64,000 nt of DNA from an uncultured Clostridia bacterium (GTDB lineage Bacteria > Bacillota > Clostridia > Christensenellales > UBA1242): contig CAKVGH010000006.1 in assembly GCA_934747255.1 (NCBI GenBank), positions 9,972 to 73,971 of the forward strand, given 5' to 3'. Below are positions 14,513-22,925 of this stretch, one piece after another. The translations under genes were made by a program, and so were the position numbers. Every line of letters starts with the position of its first letter. Position 1 is the first letter of the stretch. The notes under the pieces were generated by a model. It saw only the letters and a program-made list of their open reading frames with translations, made no database searches and was not told the origin of the DNA.

Positions 14513-15370
14513 TTAACCATTATTTTTTACGCTTTCGTAAATCTCTTTGAGTTTTAAGGCATCTTCCATCATTTTTTCACGACTTTCACTAATAATTGTT
14601 GGCTCTAACTTGTATTCGTCAATCAATTTAGCAAGTGGCTCAAATTCTGGTCCATAAACCGTATCATCAAGCGTTAAATGTTTGACTTCGCCTTTATTAG
14701 TATACTCAATTTTTGAAAAATGAATATGCATATTTTTTGTTTTGAACTCGCCCAACTTATCAAAGCATTTGTCAATAATTTTTCTATAATCATCAATGCC
14801 TTTTAGCGAGCCATTTGTAACAGCATTTATATGTCCAAAATCAAAAGTTGGTATTAGGCATTTATCTTTTGAACAAATATCTAAAATCTCGTCAACTGAA
14901 CCAATTTGTTGAGATTTACCCATAGTTTCTGGGCAAATATAAACATCATCATAGCCACCCAAATAATATTTTGACAAGATAATGTCTAGTTGTTTGTACA
15001 AATTATCAAGTGCAACTTCTCTTGTTTGATTGGTTTGACTTCCACTATGAACTACGCACTTTTTTCCTTTGAAAAGTTTAAGATAGTCTAGCGACTTTAA
15101 TATATAACTAGCATTTTTTTCAACAGTTTCTGGATTTGGGTTTGCCAAATTGATGTAATATGGTGCGTGAACACTAACTAAAATACCATTTTTTTCGGCT
15201 TCTTCGCCCAATTTTTGAGCAGTTTCTGACTTTATTGTAAAGCCTCTACCAAACGAGTATTCGTAACAAGTTAGCCCTATTTTTTTCAAAAAACTAGGTG
15301 CTTCGATGGACGATTTATGTCCCGCATCATAAAAGATTTTACTATTTCCTGATGGTCCAAATTTTACCAT
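14513..15370 (-). CDS. AP endonuclease family 2 / endonuclease IV-like TIM-barrel protein
   Basis: The ATG at 15370 follows AAAGGAG by 5 nt and gives 285 residues; the longer frame overlaps truB. The product resembles endonuclease IV: FGPSGNSKIFYDAGH, VSVHAPYYINLANP, KCVVHSGSQ, ICPETMGKSQQIGS, IPTFDFGHINA and MHIHFSKIEY supply the His, Glu and Asp metal ligands at the barrel mouth. Family members cleave abasic DNA, although some are sugar isomerases. The HAPYYIN motif and the Nfo-like PETMGK favour a DNA-repair role. It is the last gene of the nusA operon, 10 nt after truB. Confidence 0.82.
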   Translation of the reverse strand: MVKFGPSGNSKIFYDAGHKSSIEAPSFLKKIGLTCYEYSFGRGFTIKSETAQKLGEEAEKNGILVSVHAPYYINLANPNPETVEKNASYILKSLDYLKLFKGKKCVVHSGSQTNQTREVALDNLYKQLDIILSKYYLGGYDDVYICPETMGKSQQIGSVDEILDICSKDKCLIPTFDFGHINAVTNGSLKGIDDYRKIIDKCFDKLGEFKTKNMHIHFSKIEYTNKGEVKHLTLDDTVYGPEFEPLAKLIDEYKLEPTIISESREKMMEDALKLKEIYESVKNNG

Positions 15371-15380
15371 ATTTTCTCCT

Positions 15381-16229
15381 TTAATTATCAAATAGATTGA
15401 CATCAACTTTGGCTTTGTTATTTTTAATATGTGCTATTCCAAACAACTTGTTGTCGCAATAAAGCAAGCATTGATTTATATCATCACTTTTGAAAGTAAT
15501 TTCGTTGCCGTTTTTTAGTTTTTCAAACATTGAAGTTGGAGCGTTAACTCGTTTTATATCTTCCAAGACTTTTTCAAGCGGAATAATATCGCTAGTTGTC
15601 AAGTTGTCAAGATTTACAGAATTTTCAATATAAAATTCCCCACTACGAATTCGATTGAGTCCACTCATATATGCACAACTGTTACATAAATAGCCCAAAT
15701 CTCTGGCTAGCGACCTAATATATGTTCCACTAGAACAGTCTATCAAAAACTCAAAAGTTTTGCTGTCTTTTTGGCTTAAAAGTTCAAATTTATAGACAGA
15801 AATTTGCTTTGACTTTAATTCAAAGTCTATGCCTTTTCTAGACAATTCATAGGCTCTAATACCACCAACACTTTTTGCTGAATATTTTGGTGGAATTTGT
15901 TCTAAATCTCCTATAAGTTTGTGTAAATTATTCAAAATTTCTTGTTTTGTAGGAATATAATCTGTTGATTTAATAACTTGTCCTTCGCTGTCTAGCGTGT
16001 CAGTTTCCTGACCAAAAGTAAACTCTGCCACATAAGTTTTTGTCTTTTTTAAGTAAAAATCAAAAAGTTTTGTGGCTTTACCTATGCAAATTGGCAAAAC
16101 CCCGCTTGCTAATGGGTCAAGTGTGCCTAAATGTCCCACTTTTGACTGATTGAGTGCTTTTTTTACTTTTGTAACAACTTGTTGAGAAGTTAAGCCTACT
16201 GGTTTATTGATTACAACAATTCCATTCAT
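15381..16229 (-). CDS. truB: tRNA pseudouridine-55 synthase TruB
   Basis: The 282-residue protein makes pseudouridine 55 in the T-loop of tRNAs. It starts NGIVVINKPVGLTSQQVV and contains the catalytic GHLGTLDPLASGVLPICIG block with the essential Asp. YVAEFTFGQETDTLDSEG, IPPKYSAKSVGGIRAYELSR and DCSSGTYIRSLARDLG complete the family pattern. It overlaps nrnA by 4 nt. In many Firmicutes ribF follows; here an AP-endonuclease-like gene does. Confidence 0.96.
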   Translation of the reverse strand: MNGIVVINKPVGLTSQQVVTKVKKALNQSKVGHLGTLDPLASGVLPICIGKATKLFDFYLKKTKTYVAEFTFGQETDTLDSEGQVIKSTDYIPTKQEILNNLHKLIGDLEQIPPKYSAKSVGGIRAYELSRKGIDFELKSKQISVYKFELLSQKDSKTFEFLIDCSSGTYIRSLARDLGYLCNSCAYMSGLNRIRSGEFYIENSVNLDNLTTSDIIPLEKVLEDIKRVNAPTSMFEKLKNGNEITFKSDDINQCLLYCDNKLFGIAHIKNNKAKVDVNLFDN

Positions 16230-17188
16230 TTACTTTTCTCCCCAAGTTCATTCCTGCAAGCAGTAAGTAGTGACTTAAAAGCACTATCGCCGTAGTCACA
16301 CAATTTGCAACCTGCAGCTCTTAAATGTCCACCGCCGCCAAAAGTTTTTGCCACCTTTTCAGCTGAAAAGCCTTCTTTGGTTCTAACCGAAACCAAATAT
16401 TCTTTTTCGCCCACTTGTGACATAAGTCCAGCAATTTTTACTGGTGCTAAATTTGTTAATTGGTCAGTAATACGATATGTATCCATAGCATTTGTGTTGG
16501 TTTTTTTGAAAATATCATCATCTAATCTACACAAACAAATTTGGTCATTGTTAAAAAAGCAAAATTTTGACAAGCCATATCTAAATAATTCAAACTCATT
16601 TTTTGACTCTTTTTGAAAAACATTATAGTTTAGGCTATTGTAATCAAATCCATACGAAAATAATTCTGTAAGTGCCGAAAATAATTCCACATTCAAATTG
16701 CCATATAAAAATCTTCCAGTATCTGTTGCCATGCCTATATACAAGCATTTGGCAATAACTTTGTCTAACTTTATTGATTTATACTTGAACATTCTAAACA
16801 GAATTAGGCAAACACTAGAACAATCTTCATCAAGATAATTTGTATCAGCAAAAAACTCAAAATCAGGATGATGGTCTATTGCAATAGAGTTTTTTATAGA
16901 CTCAAATTTTTTTTGAAAAATGCCAAAGCGTTTTGTTGTTGGAGAGTCCAAACCTATTGCCAAATCAAACTTTAATTTTTTGGATACAATATGTTTTTCA
17001 ATGCCCAAACTTCTATAATTTTTTGTGTATGGTTTTTGACAAAATATAGCCACATTTTTTCCCATTTTTTCTAGCACAAGTTTTAATGCAATACAACTAC
17101 CAATAGCATCTAAATCGGCATTTATATGCGGAAAAAGAGCAATGTTTGTTGCCTTATCTATCTTATCAAAAATATCGTCAAAAATCAT
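16226..17188 (-). CDS. nrnA: DHH-family bifunctional oligoribonuclease/PAP phosphatase NrnA
   Basis: The 320-residue DHH/DHHA1 protein has motif I FPHINADLDAIGSCIALKL, motif II LAIGLDSPTTKRFG, motif III SIAIDHHPDFEFF and motif IV MATDTGRFLYG. The C-terminal DHHA1 domain carries the glycine-rich FGGGGHLRAAGCKL. NrnA degrades 2-5 nt RNAs and dephosphorylates 3'-phosphoadenosine 5'-phosphate. The position between rbfA and truB is standard for Firmicutes. Confidence 0.94.
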   Translation of the reverse strand: MIFDDIFDKIDKATNIALFPHINADLDAIGSCIALKLVLEKMGKNVAIFCQKPYTKNYRSLGIEKHIVSKKLKFDLAIGLDSPTTKRFGIFQKKFESIKNSIAIDHHPDFEFFADTNYLDEDCSSVCLILFRMFKYKSIKLDKVIAKCLYIGMATDTGRFLYGNLNVELFSALTELFSYGFDYNSLNYNVFQKESKNEFELFRYGLSKFCFFNNDQICLCRLDDDIFKKTNTNAMDTYRITDQLTNLAPVKIAGLMSQVGEKEYLVSVRTKEGFSAEKVAKTFGGGGHLRAAGCKLCDYGDSAFKSLLTACRNELGEKSK

Positions 17189-17198
17189 TTGTTACCCC

Positions 17199-17546
17199 TT
17201 AGTTTTTATGAATTTTGTTGATTAAATTATCAATTTTTTGAGAATATTCCAAACTATCATCAAGATAAAAGTGTAGTTCGGGAGTTATTCTTAATTTTAC
17301 ATTATGAGCGACTTCTCGTCTTAAATAAGTAACGGAAGTTTTTAAGGCATTCAAAACTTTTTCCTTGTTATTATCTGGAAAAATACTAACATAAATCTTG
17401 GCGTACTTTAAGTCAGGTGTGGTATCAACTTTTGTAATTGTTACCAAATAGCCTTTAATTTCTTCATTTTGCATATCATAAGTTAAAGTATGCGAAAGAG
17501 ATTTTTGAATCTCCGCGTTAATAAGGTCCATTCTGTTTTTTGCCAT
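17199..17546 (-). CDS. rbfA: Ribosome-binding factor A
   Basis: The 115-residue KH-fold protein carries the family signatures NRMDLINAEIQKSLSHTL, ITKVDTTPDLKYAKIYVSI and LRITPELHFYLDDSLEYSQKIDNLI. RbfA assists late maturation of the 30S subunit, near 16S helix 1, and is important in the cold. It lies 10 nt before nrnA and after a hairpin that separates it from infB. Confidence 0.95.
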   Translation of the reverse strand: MAKNRMDLINAEIQKSLSHTLTYDMQNEEIKGYLVTITKVDTTPDLKYAKIYVSIFPDNNKEKVLNALKTSVTYLRREVAHNVKLRITPELHFYLDDSLEYSQKIDNLINKIHKN

Positions 17547-17565
17547 ATTTATTCTCCTATATCAA

Positions 17566-17595
17566 ACATTCTCGCCCTGAATTTAGCGAGAATGT
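17566..17595 (-). other. 10-bp hairpin between infB and rbfA
   Basis: ACATTCTCGC (17566-17575) pairs perfectly with GCGAGAATGT (17586-17595), 5 nt past the infB stop. There is no strong T-run, so it is more likely a partial terminator or mRNA-processing/stability element than a full terminator. Confidence 0.5.
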
Positions 17596-17600
17596 AAGTG

Positions 17601-20066
17601 TTAATTTATTCTTTCTTTTATATAAGACTCAATAGTATCGAGTTCCTTGAAATCACTAAAACCATCAACTTTAATTCCGCATTCAAAAGTTTTGTTAACT
17701 TCCTTAACTTCGTCTTTTTGAATTTTTAAGCCTACGATTTGACCTTCGTAAATCACTTTGTTATCACGAATAACTCTTGCATAATTATTTCGTGCAATTC
17801 TTCCATCTTGAACATAACAGCCCGCAATCACACCAGAAGATGATAAGTTGAACACTTTTCTAACTTCTGCTCTACCAGTATTAACTTCTCTATATTTTGG
17901 AGCCATCATACCATTTATAGTTGCTTCAAGTTCTTCTATGCACTCGTAAATAATATTGTAAGTTTTGATTTCTATTTTATCGTGCTCGGCAAGTTGTTTT
18001 GCCTTTGGCTCTGGACGGGTGTTAAATCCAATTATTAAAGCCTTTGATGCCTTTGCAAGCACAACATCGCTTTCACTGATAGCACCAACACCAGAGTGAA
18101 TACATGTAATTTTAACTTCTTCGTTCTTGATTTTAGAAATTGATTGTTTTAATGCTTCGGCAGAACCTTGAACATCGGCTTTAATGATAACATTTAGATT
18201 TTTAAGTGTTCCTTCTTTTGCCTTATTCATAAATTCTTCCAAACTAACAGCAGAAGAAGCATTTACTTTTTCTTCCTTAATCTTGTTTTTACGCTCTTGA
18301 ATTAAGAGTTTTGAAGTCTTTTCATCAACAACGGTTACTCTATCGCCAGCACTTGGAACTTCATCAAGACCTAAAATAGAAACAGGAGTTGAAGGCTCTG
18401 CCTTTTTAACTTGACAGCCATTTTCGTCAAGCATCGCTCTAATTCTACCAAACGCAGTACCAGAAACTACTGTATCGCCTACTTTTAATGTTCCATTTTG
18501 AACTAAAATAGATGCAACTGGTCCTTTACCTTTATCAAGTCTTGCTTCGATAACTGTACCAACAGCACTACGATTTGGATTTGCTTTTAAGTCAAGTACT
18601 TCGGCAACAAGGGTTATCATTTCAAGCAACTTGTCAATGCCTTGACCTTTTTTGGCAGCGATTGGCACGCAAATAGTATCTCCGCCCCATTCTTCTGCTA
18701 AAACATCGTGGTCGGCAAGTTCTTTCATAACTTTATCTGGATTTGCTTCTGGCTTATCCATCTTGTTGATTGCAACAATCATTGGAACTTTTGCTGCTTT
18801 AATGTGGTTAATTGCTTCCACTGTCTGTGGCATAACACCATCATCGGCTGCAACAACTAATACCGCTATATCTGTAATTTGAGCACCACGAGCACGCATT
18901 GCTGTAAATGCTGCGTGTCCTGGGGTATCAACAAAAGTGATTTTTTCGTTATTATATTTTACCGTATAAGCACCAATACTTTGAGTAATACCACCTGCTT
19001 CACCACTAACAACATTGGTTTTTCTAATAGCATCAAGAAGTGATGTTTTACCGTGGTCAACGTGACCCATTACAGTAACAACTGGTGGGCGTTTTACCAA
19101 GAATTTTTCGTCTTCTTGTTCGTTTGCCTTTAATGCTTCTTCAAGCATTTGTTCTTGCGACTGTTGAATATTATTTTCAAGAGTAATGCCAAAGTCACTT
19201 GCAACAAGTTCAGCTGTGTCAAAATCAAGTTTACTATTGATTGTTGCCATAATACCTAAAATAAAGAGTTTTTTAACGATTTCTGCAACTGGTTTACCGA
19301 TTTTTTCACTAAAATCTTTAACAGTCATTTTGTCACTTGTGATTACAGCGTGGTCAATCTGCTTAATAATTTGTTCAACCTTTACTTCTTCTTTTCTCTT
19401 TGCCTTATATCTTCTTGCTAGTTTATCTTCGTCATCATCATCTTGTTCAGCAACATTAAATCTCATTTGAGCTTTTTTGTTCATTGACTTATGTTCTTGT
19501 GTGTTTTCGTGAGTCTTTTTCTTGTTGCCAAAATTTCGGTTTTGTTGGTCTTTCAAAATCGAATTCAAATCAATTTGTGGTTCTGTTACCTTTCTAAAAT
19601 TAGGTTTGTTATTAAAAGGTTTTTGACCAAATTGTCCTGCTGGTTTTTGATTAAATGGTCTGTTTTGACCAAAATTTCTGCCATTTTGATTAAATCCACC
19701 ATTTTGTCTATTGGCAAAATTAGGCTTGCCGTCTGGTCTGCCATTATGACTATAATTTGTTGGTCGTTGAGATGAAAAACTATTTTGCTTGTTATCTCTA
19801 CTTGCAACACTTGTTGATGGTTTTGCTTGGACAGGTGCAACAGGAACTACCTTTTCGGCTGGCTTAGGTTCTGCAACTTTTTTGTTTGCATTGATTTCCA
19901 CTAACTTTGAATTAACTTTTTCAACAATACCGTCTAAAACTTGTTTTGCCTTTCTAATTTCATTAACAAGCGTAGAAAAATTGTTTGCGTTGCAAACTCC
20001 TGCCAATTTTTTCAAATTATCAATTTGTCCGTGTTGTTGTTTGTTTTCTGGTCTATTTTCTGCCAC
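17601..20066 (-). CDS. infB: Translation initiation factor IF-2 with a low-complexity N-terminal region
   Basis: The 821-residue protein starts at GTG after AAAGGAG. IF-2 brings fMet-tRNA to the 30S subunit and drives subunit joining through GTP hydrolysis. GTPase motifs are clear: GHVDHGKT (about 334-341), DTPGH, NKMD. They are followed by IF-2 domains II to IV ending [19 protein letters not shown] and [14 protein letters not shown]. The N-terminal region includes an unusual stretch at about 91-185 made mainly of Asn, Gly, Gln, Phe, Pro and Arg/Lys, then an acidic DDDDEDKL patch. The window lacks the ylxQ gene that often precedes infB. Confidence 0.97.
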   Translation of the reverse strand: MAENRPENKQQHGQIDNLKKLAGVCNANNFSTLVNEIRKAKQVLDGIVEKVNSKLVEINANKKVAEPKPAEKVVPVAPVQAKPSTSVASRDNKQNSFSSQRPTNYSHNGRPDGKPNFANRQNGGFNQNGRNFGQNRPFNQKPAGQFGQKPFNNKPNFRKVTEPQIDLNSILKDQQNRNFGNKKKTHENTQEHKSMNKKAQMRFNVAEQDDDDEDKLARRYKAKRKEEVKVEQIIKQIDHAVITSDKMTVKDFSEKIGKPVAEIVKKLFILGIMATINSKLDFDTAELVASDFGITLENNIQQSQEQMLEEALKANEQEDEKFLVKRPPVVTVMGHVDHGKTSLLDAIRKTNVVSGEAGGITQSIGAYTVKYNNEKITFVDTPGHAAFTAMRARGAQITDIAVLVVAADDGVMPQTVEAINHIKAAKVPMIVAINKMDKPEANPDKVMKELADHDVLAEEWGGDTICVPIAAKKGQGIDKLLEMITLVAEVLDLKANPNRSAVGTVIEARLDKGKGPVASILVQNGTLKVGDTVVSGTAFGRIRAMLDENGCQVKKAEPSTPVSILGLDEVPSAGDRVTVVDEKTSKLLIQERKNKIKEEKVNASSAVSLEEFMNKAKEGTLKNLNVIIKADVQGSAEALKQSISKIKNEEVKITCIHSGVGAISESDVVLAKASKALIIGFNTRPEPKAKQLAEHDKIEIKTYNIIYECIEELEATINGMMAPKYREVNTGRAEVRKVFNLSSSGVIAGCYVQDGRIARNNYARVIRDNKVIYEGQIVGLKIQKDEVKEVNKTFECGIKVDGFSDFKELDTIESYIKERIN

Positions 20067-20091
20067 AAATTTCTCCTTTTATTAGCGTATG

Positions 20092-20340
20092 CTAACTTTT
20101 CAAATTCTTTACTATATTATCTAAATTTTCTTTACTAATATTTTTTTTGAATAATTTATTTAATGCCTTTGATTTTTCAAGAGCATCAGCACATTCATTC
20201 TTTTTGCAAATATATGCTCCACGACCATTAAGTTTTTTATCTTTTTGAACTATAACAAGTCCTTGATTGTCAACTACAAGTCGTATCATTTTTTTTTGCT
20301 CGTTTTTTTGTCTACAAACTATACAAGTTCTCTCTACCAT
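20092..20340 (-). CDS. ylxR: YlxR (RnpM) RNA-binding protein
   Basis: The 82-residue protein of the DUF448/YlxR family carries the signature RTCIVCRQKNEQKKMIRLV, GRGAYICKK and the C-terminal helix ALEKSKALNKLFKKNIS. Family members bind RNA; the Bacillus protein has been reported to bind RNase P RNA and modulate its activity. The gene encoding RNase P RNA itself lies at 38817-39153. It sits 2 nt after nusA, as usual; the L7Ae-like ylxQ that normally follows is absent. Confidence 0.93.
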   Translation of the reverse strand: MVERTCIVCRQKNEQKKMIRLVVDNQGLVIVQKDKKLNGRGAYICKKNECADALEKSKALNKLFKKNISKENLDNIVKNLKS

Positions 20341-20342
20341 TA

Positions 20343-21470
20343 CTATTCTTCGTCCTTAAACATATCTTCAAGGTCAAGAGTTTCGTCAAACTTGAATTCG
20401 TCTGTATGTGAGACAGTTGGTTTTTGTGCTTCAATCTTTTTGTTAGCACTTTCAGACTTAACATCAATTTTGCAGTGAGCAAGTCTAGCAGCAAGTTTAA
20501 CATTTTGTCCTTGTTTGCCGATTGCAAGTGATAGTACATCGTCAGGAACGATTGCTTTTGCTTGACCTTCGCCAATCATTTCAACACTAATAACTTTTGC
20601 TGGACTTAATGCCCTTTCAACAAATACTGCTGGGTCATCACTGTATTCAACAATATCAATTTTTTCACCGTTTAGTTCGTTAACGATATTGTTAATTCTC
20701 ATTCCCTTATTACCAACGCAAGCCCCAATCACATCAAGATTTGGATTGTTTGATGAAACTGCAATTTTTGTTCTTGAACCTGCTTCTCTTGATATAGAGT
20801 TGATAACTACTTCGCCATTTTCAATTTCTGGAACTTCAAGTTCAAACAATTTTTTAACAAAATTGACATTTGCTCTTGAAACTTGAACGAGAGAACCTTG
20901 GAAATCTTCTGGGATTTTTTTAACATAAACTTTAATTCTATCGCCAATATGGTATTTTTCGCCGGGAATTTGGTCTTTTTCGCCCAAAACTGCTTCGGTT
21001 GAGCCAATCTCTACAAACACATTTTTGCCATCTATTCTCTTAATAACAGTTGTAATTAACTGGTCTTCTTTTTCGGCAACTTCGCTTAATGTGATAAGTT
21101 TTTCGGCTTCTCTAATTTTTTGCATAACAACTTGTTTTGCTGTTTGTGCTGCTATTCTACCAAAATCTTTTGGTGATTCCAATTGAGAAACAGTATCTCC
21201 AACTTTATATGAAGATTTAATTTGCTTTGCTTCTTCAAGTGAAATTTCTTTATCTGGGTCTGTTACTTCTTCCACAACAGTTTTATAACTATAAATTTTG
21301 ATTGTGTGTTTTTCTGGGTCTAGTTTTACTTCCGCACTCTTTGCTTCACCATAATTCTTTTTGTATGCTGATGTTAATGCTGTTTCTAGTGCCTCGATAA
21401 ACACTTCCTTTTTAATCTTTCTTTCTTGCTCAAATAATTCCAAAGCTTCAAAGAAATCTTTACTAATCAT
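20343..21470 (-). CDS. nusA: Transcription termination/antitermination factor NusA
   Basis: The 375-residue NusA has an N-terminal RNAP-binding domain (KDFFEALELFEQERKIKKEV), an S1 domain (about 135-200), and two KH domains (GACVGNKGMRINNIVNELNGEKIDIVEYS and LAIGKQGQNVKLAARL regions). It lacks the C-terminal acidic repeats of the E. coli protein, as in other Firmicutes. It controls RNAP pausing and termination. It heads the operon nusA-ylxR-infB-rbfA-nrnA-truB. The usual first gene rimP is missing. Confidence 0.96.
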   Translation of the reverse strand: MISKDFFEALELFEQERKIKKEVFIEALETALTSAYKKNYGEAKSAEVKLDPEKHTIKIYSYKTVVEEVTDPDKEISLEEAKQIKSSYKVGDTVSQLESPKDFGRIAAQTAKQVVMQKIREAEKLITLSEVAEKEDQLITTVIKRIDGKNVFVEIGSTEAVLGEKDQIPGEKYHIGDRIKVYVKKIPEDFQGSLVQVSRANVNFVKKLFELEVPEIENGEVVINSISREAGSRTKIAVSSNNPNLDVIGACVGNKGMRINNIVNELNGEKIDIVEYSDDPAVFVERALSPAKVISVEMIGEGQAKAIVPDDVLSLAIGKQGQNVKLAARLAHCKIDVKSESANKKIEAQKPTVSHTDEFKFDETLDLEDMFKDEE

Positions 21471-21509
21471 TTTTATTCTCCTTAACTAAATTATCCCTAA
21501 TCAAACTTT

Positions 21510-21533
21510 AAGCACGGGTGTTTGCCCGTGCTT
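21510..21533 (-). promoter_or_regulatory. Strong GC hairpin in the nusA leader
   Basis: AAGCACGGG (21510-21518) pairs perfectly with CCCGTGCTT (21525-21533) in the 5' leader of nusA, 40 nt before the start. There is no T-run, so it is not a classical terminator. It could be a pause or autoregulatory element, since NusA controls its own operon in several bacteria (inference). Confidence 0.55.
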
Positions 21534-21552
21534 ATCATAACTAGTCTATAAC

Positions 21553-21581
21553 AATATAACACATACTTACTTTAATTGCAA
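21553..21581 (-). promoter_or_regulatory. Sigma-A promoter of the nusA operon
   Basis: Minus-strand TTGCAA (21576-21581), 17-nt spacer ending in TGT, and TATATT (21553-21558). Transcription would start near 21546, just upstream of the leader hairpin. Confidence 0.82.
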
Positions 21582-21813
21582 CTATTTTTTACATTTTTAT
21601 AATAAATTATAAAGCAAACAAAATTTGCGTTCGTTATTAAACTAATTTGCCTTTATTTTTTATGTAACATAACAAAAATGTTTTTTTATAAAAAATTAAG
21701 TCAACTATAATTGTTGGATTTACAAATTATTTTTATAATACTTATTTTTCATTACAATTTGCATTTTAATTTGTAATAACAAAAACTAAAATTTCAAAAC
21801 TAGTCTATAATAA

Positions 21814-21840
21814 AAATCCACCAGTGTACCTGGTGGATTT
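21814..21840. terminator. Bidirectional intrinsic terminator between nusA and the sugar-isomerase-like gene
   Basis: AAATCCACCA (21814-21823) and TGGTGGATTT (21831-21840) form a 10-bp stem with T-runs on both strands. No ORF on either side clearly ends at it. It may shield the two divergent promoters. Confidence 0.7.
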
Positions 21841-21923
21841 TTATTATAAATTTTAGAAAAGTTTTTAAAAAATTTTTATGTTCTTTCTTTTACTCCCATC
21901 AAACAGCAATATTTTGTTTTGTG

Positions 21924-21953
21924 TTGACGAAACATATTTAATTGAAATACAAT
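21924..21953 (+). promoter_or_regulatory. Sigma-A promoter of the 22001 gene
   Basis: TTGACG (21924-21929), 18-nt spacer, TACAAT (21948-21953), 47 nt before the start codon. Confidence 0.75.
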
Positions 21954-22000
21954 ATAGACAATAAAAAAATATTTGTTTAATTGAGGAGGGCGATTTAATT

Positions 22001-22846
22001 ATGAAAAATGTTGCAATAAATGTGAACATAAACAATTACAATGCTTCACCATTTGATACAATAAACTCTATAAAAAAAGCTGGATTTACCAATATTTTTA
22101 TTAACTGGAAAAATTATGTTGGAAAAGACGGAACTATAATAACTGGTGAAGAACAATTTATGTATGCAAAAAACAAGGGGCTAAATGTAATTTTTGTACA
22201 TTTACTTTGTCCTAGAATGTTTGAAGTATGGGATGAGAATACAACATTAGAATTTGATAAAAAATTTGAAGTTTTCAAAAAGGATATAGACGATTGTCAA
22301 AGATGTGGAATACATCTTGCTGTCATGCATATTAACGGTGGTTGGGAAACAGAATCACATATTACCGATGTGGGATTAAATAGATTACAAGATATGATAT
22401 ATTATGCGAACAATAAAGGCATTACAATTGCAATGGAAAACGCCAACTCATTACCTGGTGGATATTTAGAAAGTGCAATAACTAATTTGACATGCAAAAA
22501 CTTTGGAATTTGTTATGACTCTGGCCATGCCAATTGTAATCCTTATGGCACAAAAATGAATTTTTCATTGTTTAAAGACAAAATCCTTGCGGTACATTTA
22601 CATGATAATCATGGCAAATTTGAAAATGGTCCAAATGGCGAAGATAGAGATGAACATTTGTTTCCGTTTGATGGAAATGTAGATTGGAATAATATATTAA
22701 AAAATTTGAAAAATTGCAACTATCAAGGTCCAGTAACTCTTGAGTTGCATTATGATAAGCCATATTTAAATATGACAATAGATGAATTTTATGCAAAGGC
22801 TTATGAACTGGCAAAAAAACTTGAAGATATGTCTGATAAAACATAA
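22001..22846 (+). CDS. Sugar phosphate isomerase/epimerase-like TIM-barrel protein
   Basis: The 281-residue protein belongs to the AP endonuclease family 2 fold, in the sugar isomerase/epimerase branch. KKAGFTNIFINW, LAVMHINGGW, GITIAMENANSL, FGICYDSGHANCNPYG, ILAVHLHDNHG and GPVTLELHY provide the characteristic metal ligands: Glu in AMEN, Asp and His in DSGHAN, His in HLHDN, Glu in LELHY. The substrate cannot be predicted. It is a lone plus-strand gene between polC-like and nusA operons, with a strong GAGGAGGG site. A five-codon remnant ORF and a shared terminator follow. Confidence 0.8.
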   Translation: MKNVAINVNINNYNASPFDTINSIKKAGFTNIFINWKNYVGKDGTIITGEEQFMYAKNKGLNVIFVHLLCPRMFEVWDENTTLEFDKKFEVFKKDIDDCQRCGIHLAVMHINGGWETESHITDVGLNRLQDMIYYANNKGITIAMENANSLPGGYLESAITNLTCKNFGICYDSGHANCNPYGTKMNFSLFKDKILAVHLHDNHGKFENGPNGEDRDEHLFPFDGNVDWNNILKNLKNCNYQGPVTLELHYDKPYLNMTIDEFYAKAYELAKKLEDMSDKT

Positions 22847-22867
22847 TCAAATAGATAAGGAGTAACT

Positions 22868-22885
22868 ATGAAATTATTAAAATAA
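22868..22885 (+). pseudogene. Five-codon remnant ORF after a good ribosome binding site
   Basis: AAGGAG precedes ATG by 5 nt, but the frame reads only MKLLK before a stop, right before the terminator. This looks like the start of a deleted second gene of the operon, or a short regulatory peptide. Evidence is limited to the ribosome site. Confidence 0.35.
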
Positions 22886-22920
22886 AAAAAGTTTTTCATT
22901 GCTGAAAAACTCATTTTTTA
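22884..22920. terminator. Bidirectional terminator between convergent genes
   Basis: GTTTTTCA (22891-22898) pairs with TGAAAAAC (22903-22910). A-runs before and T-runs after let it serve both the plus-strand 22001 unit and the minus-strand exonuclease gene. Confidence 0.85.
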
Positions 22921-22925
22921 TCTTG

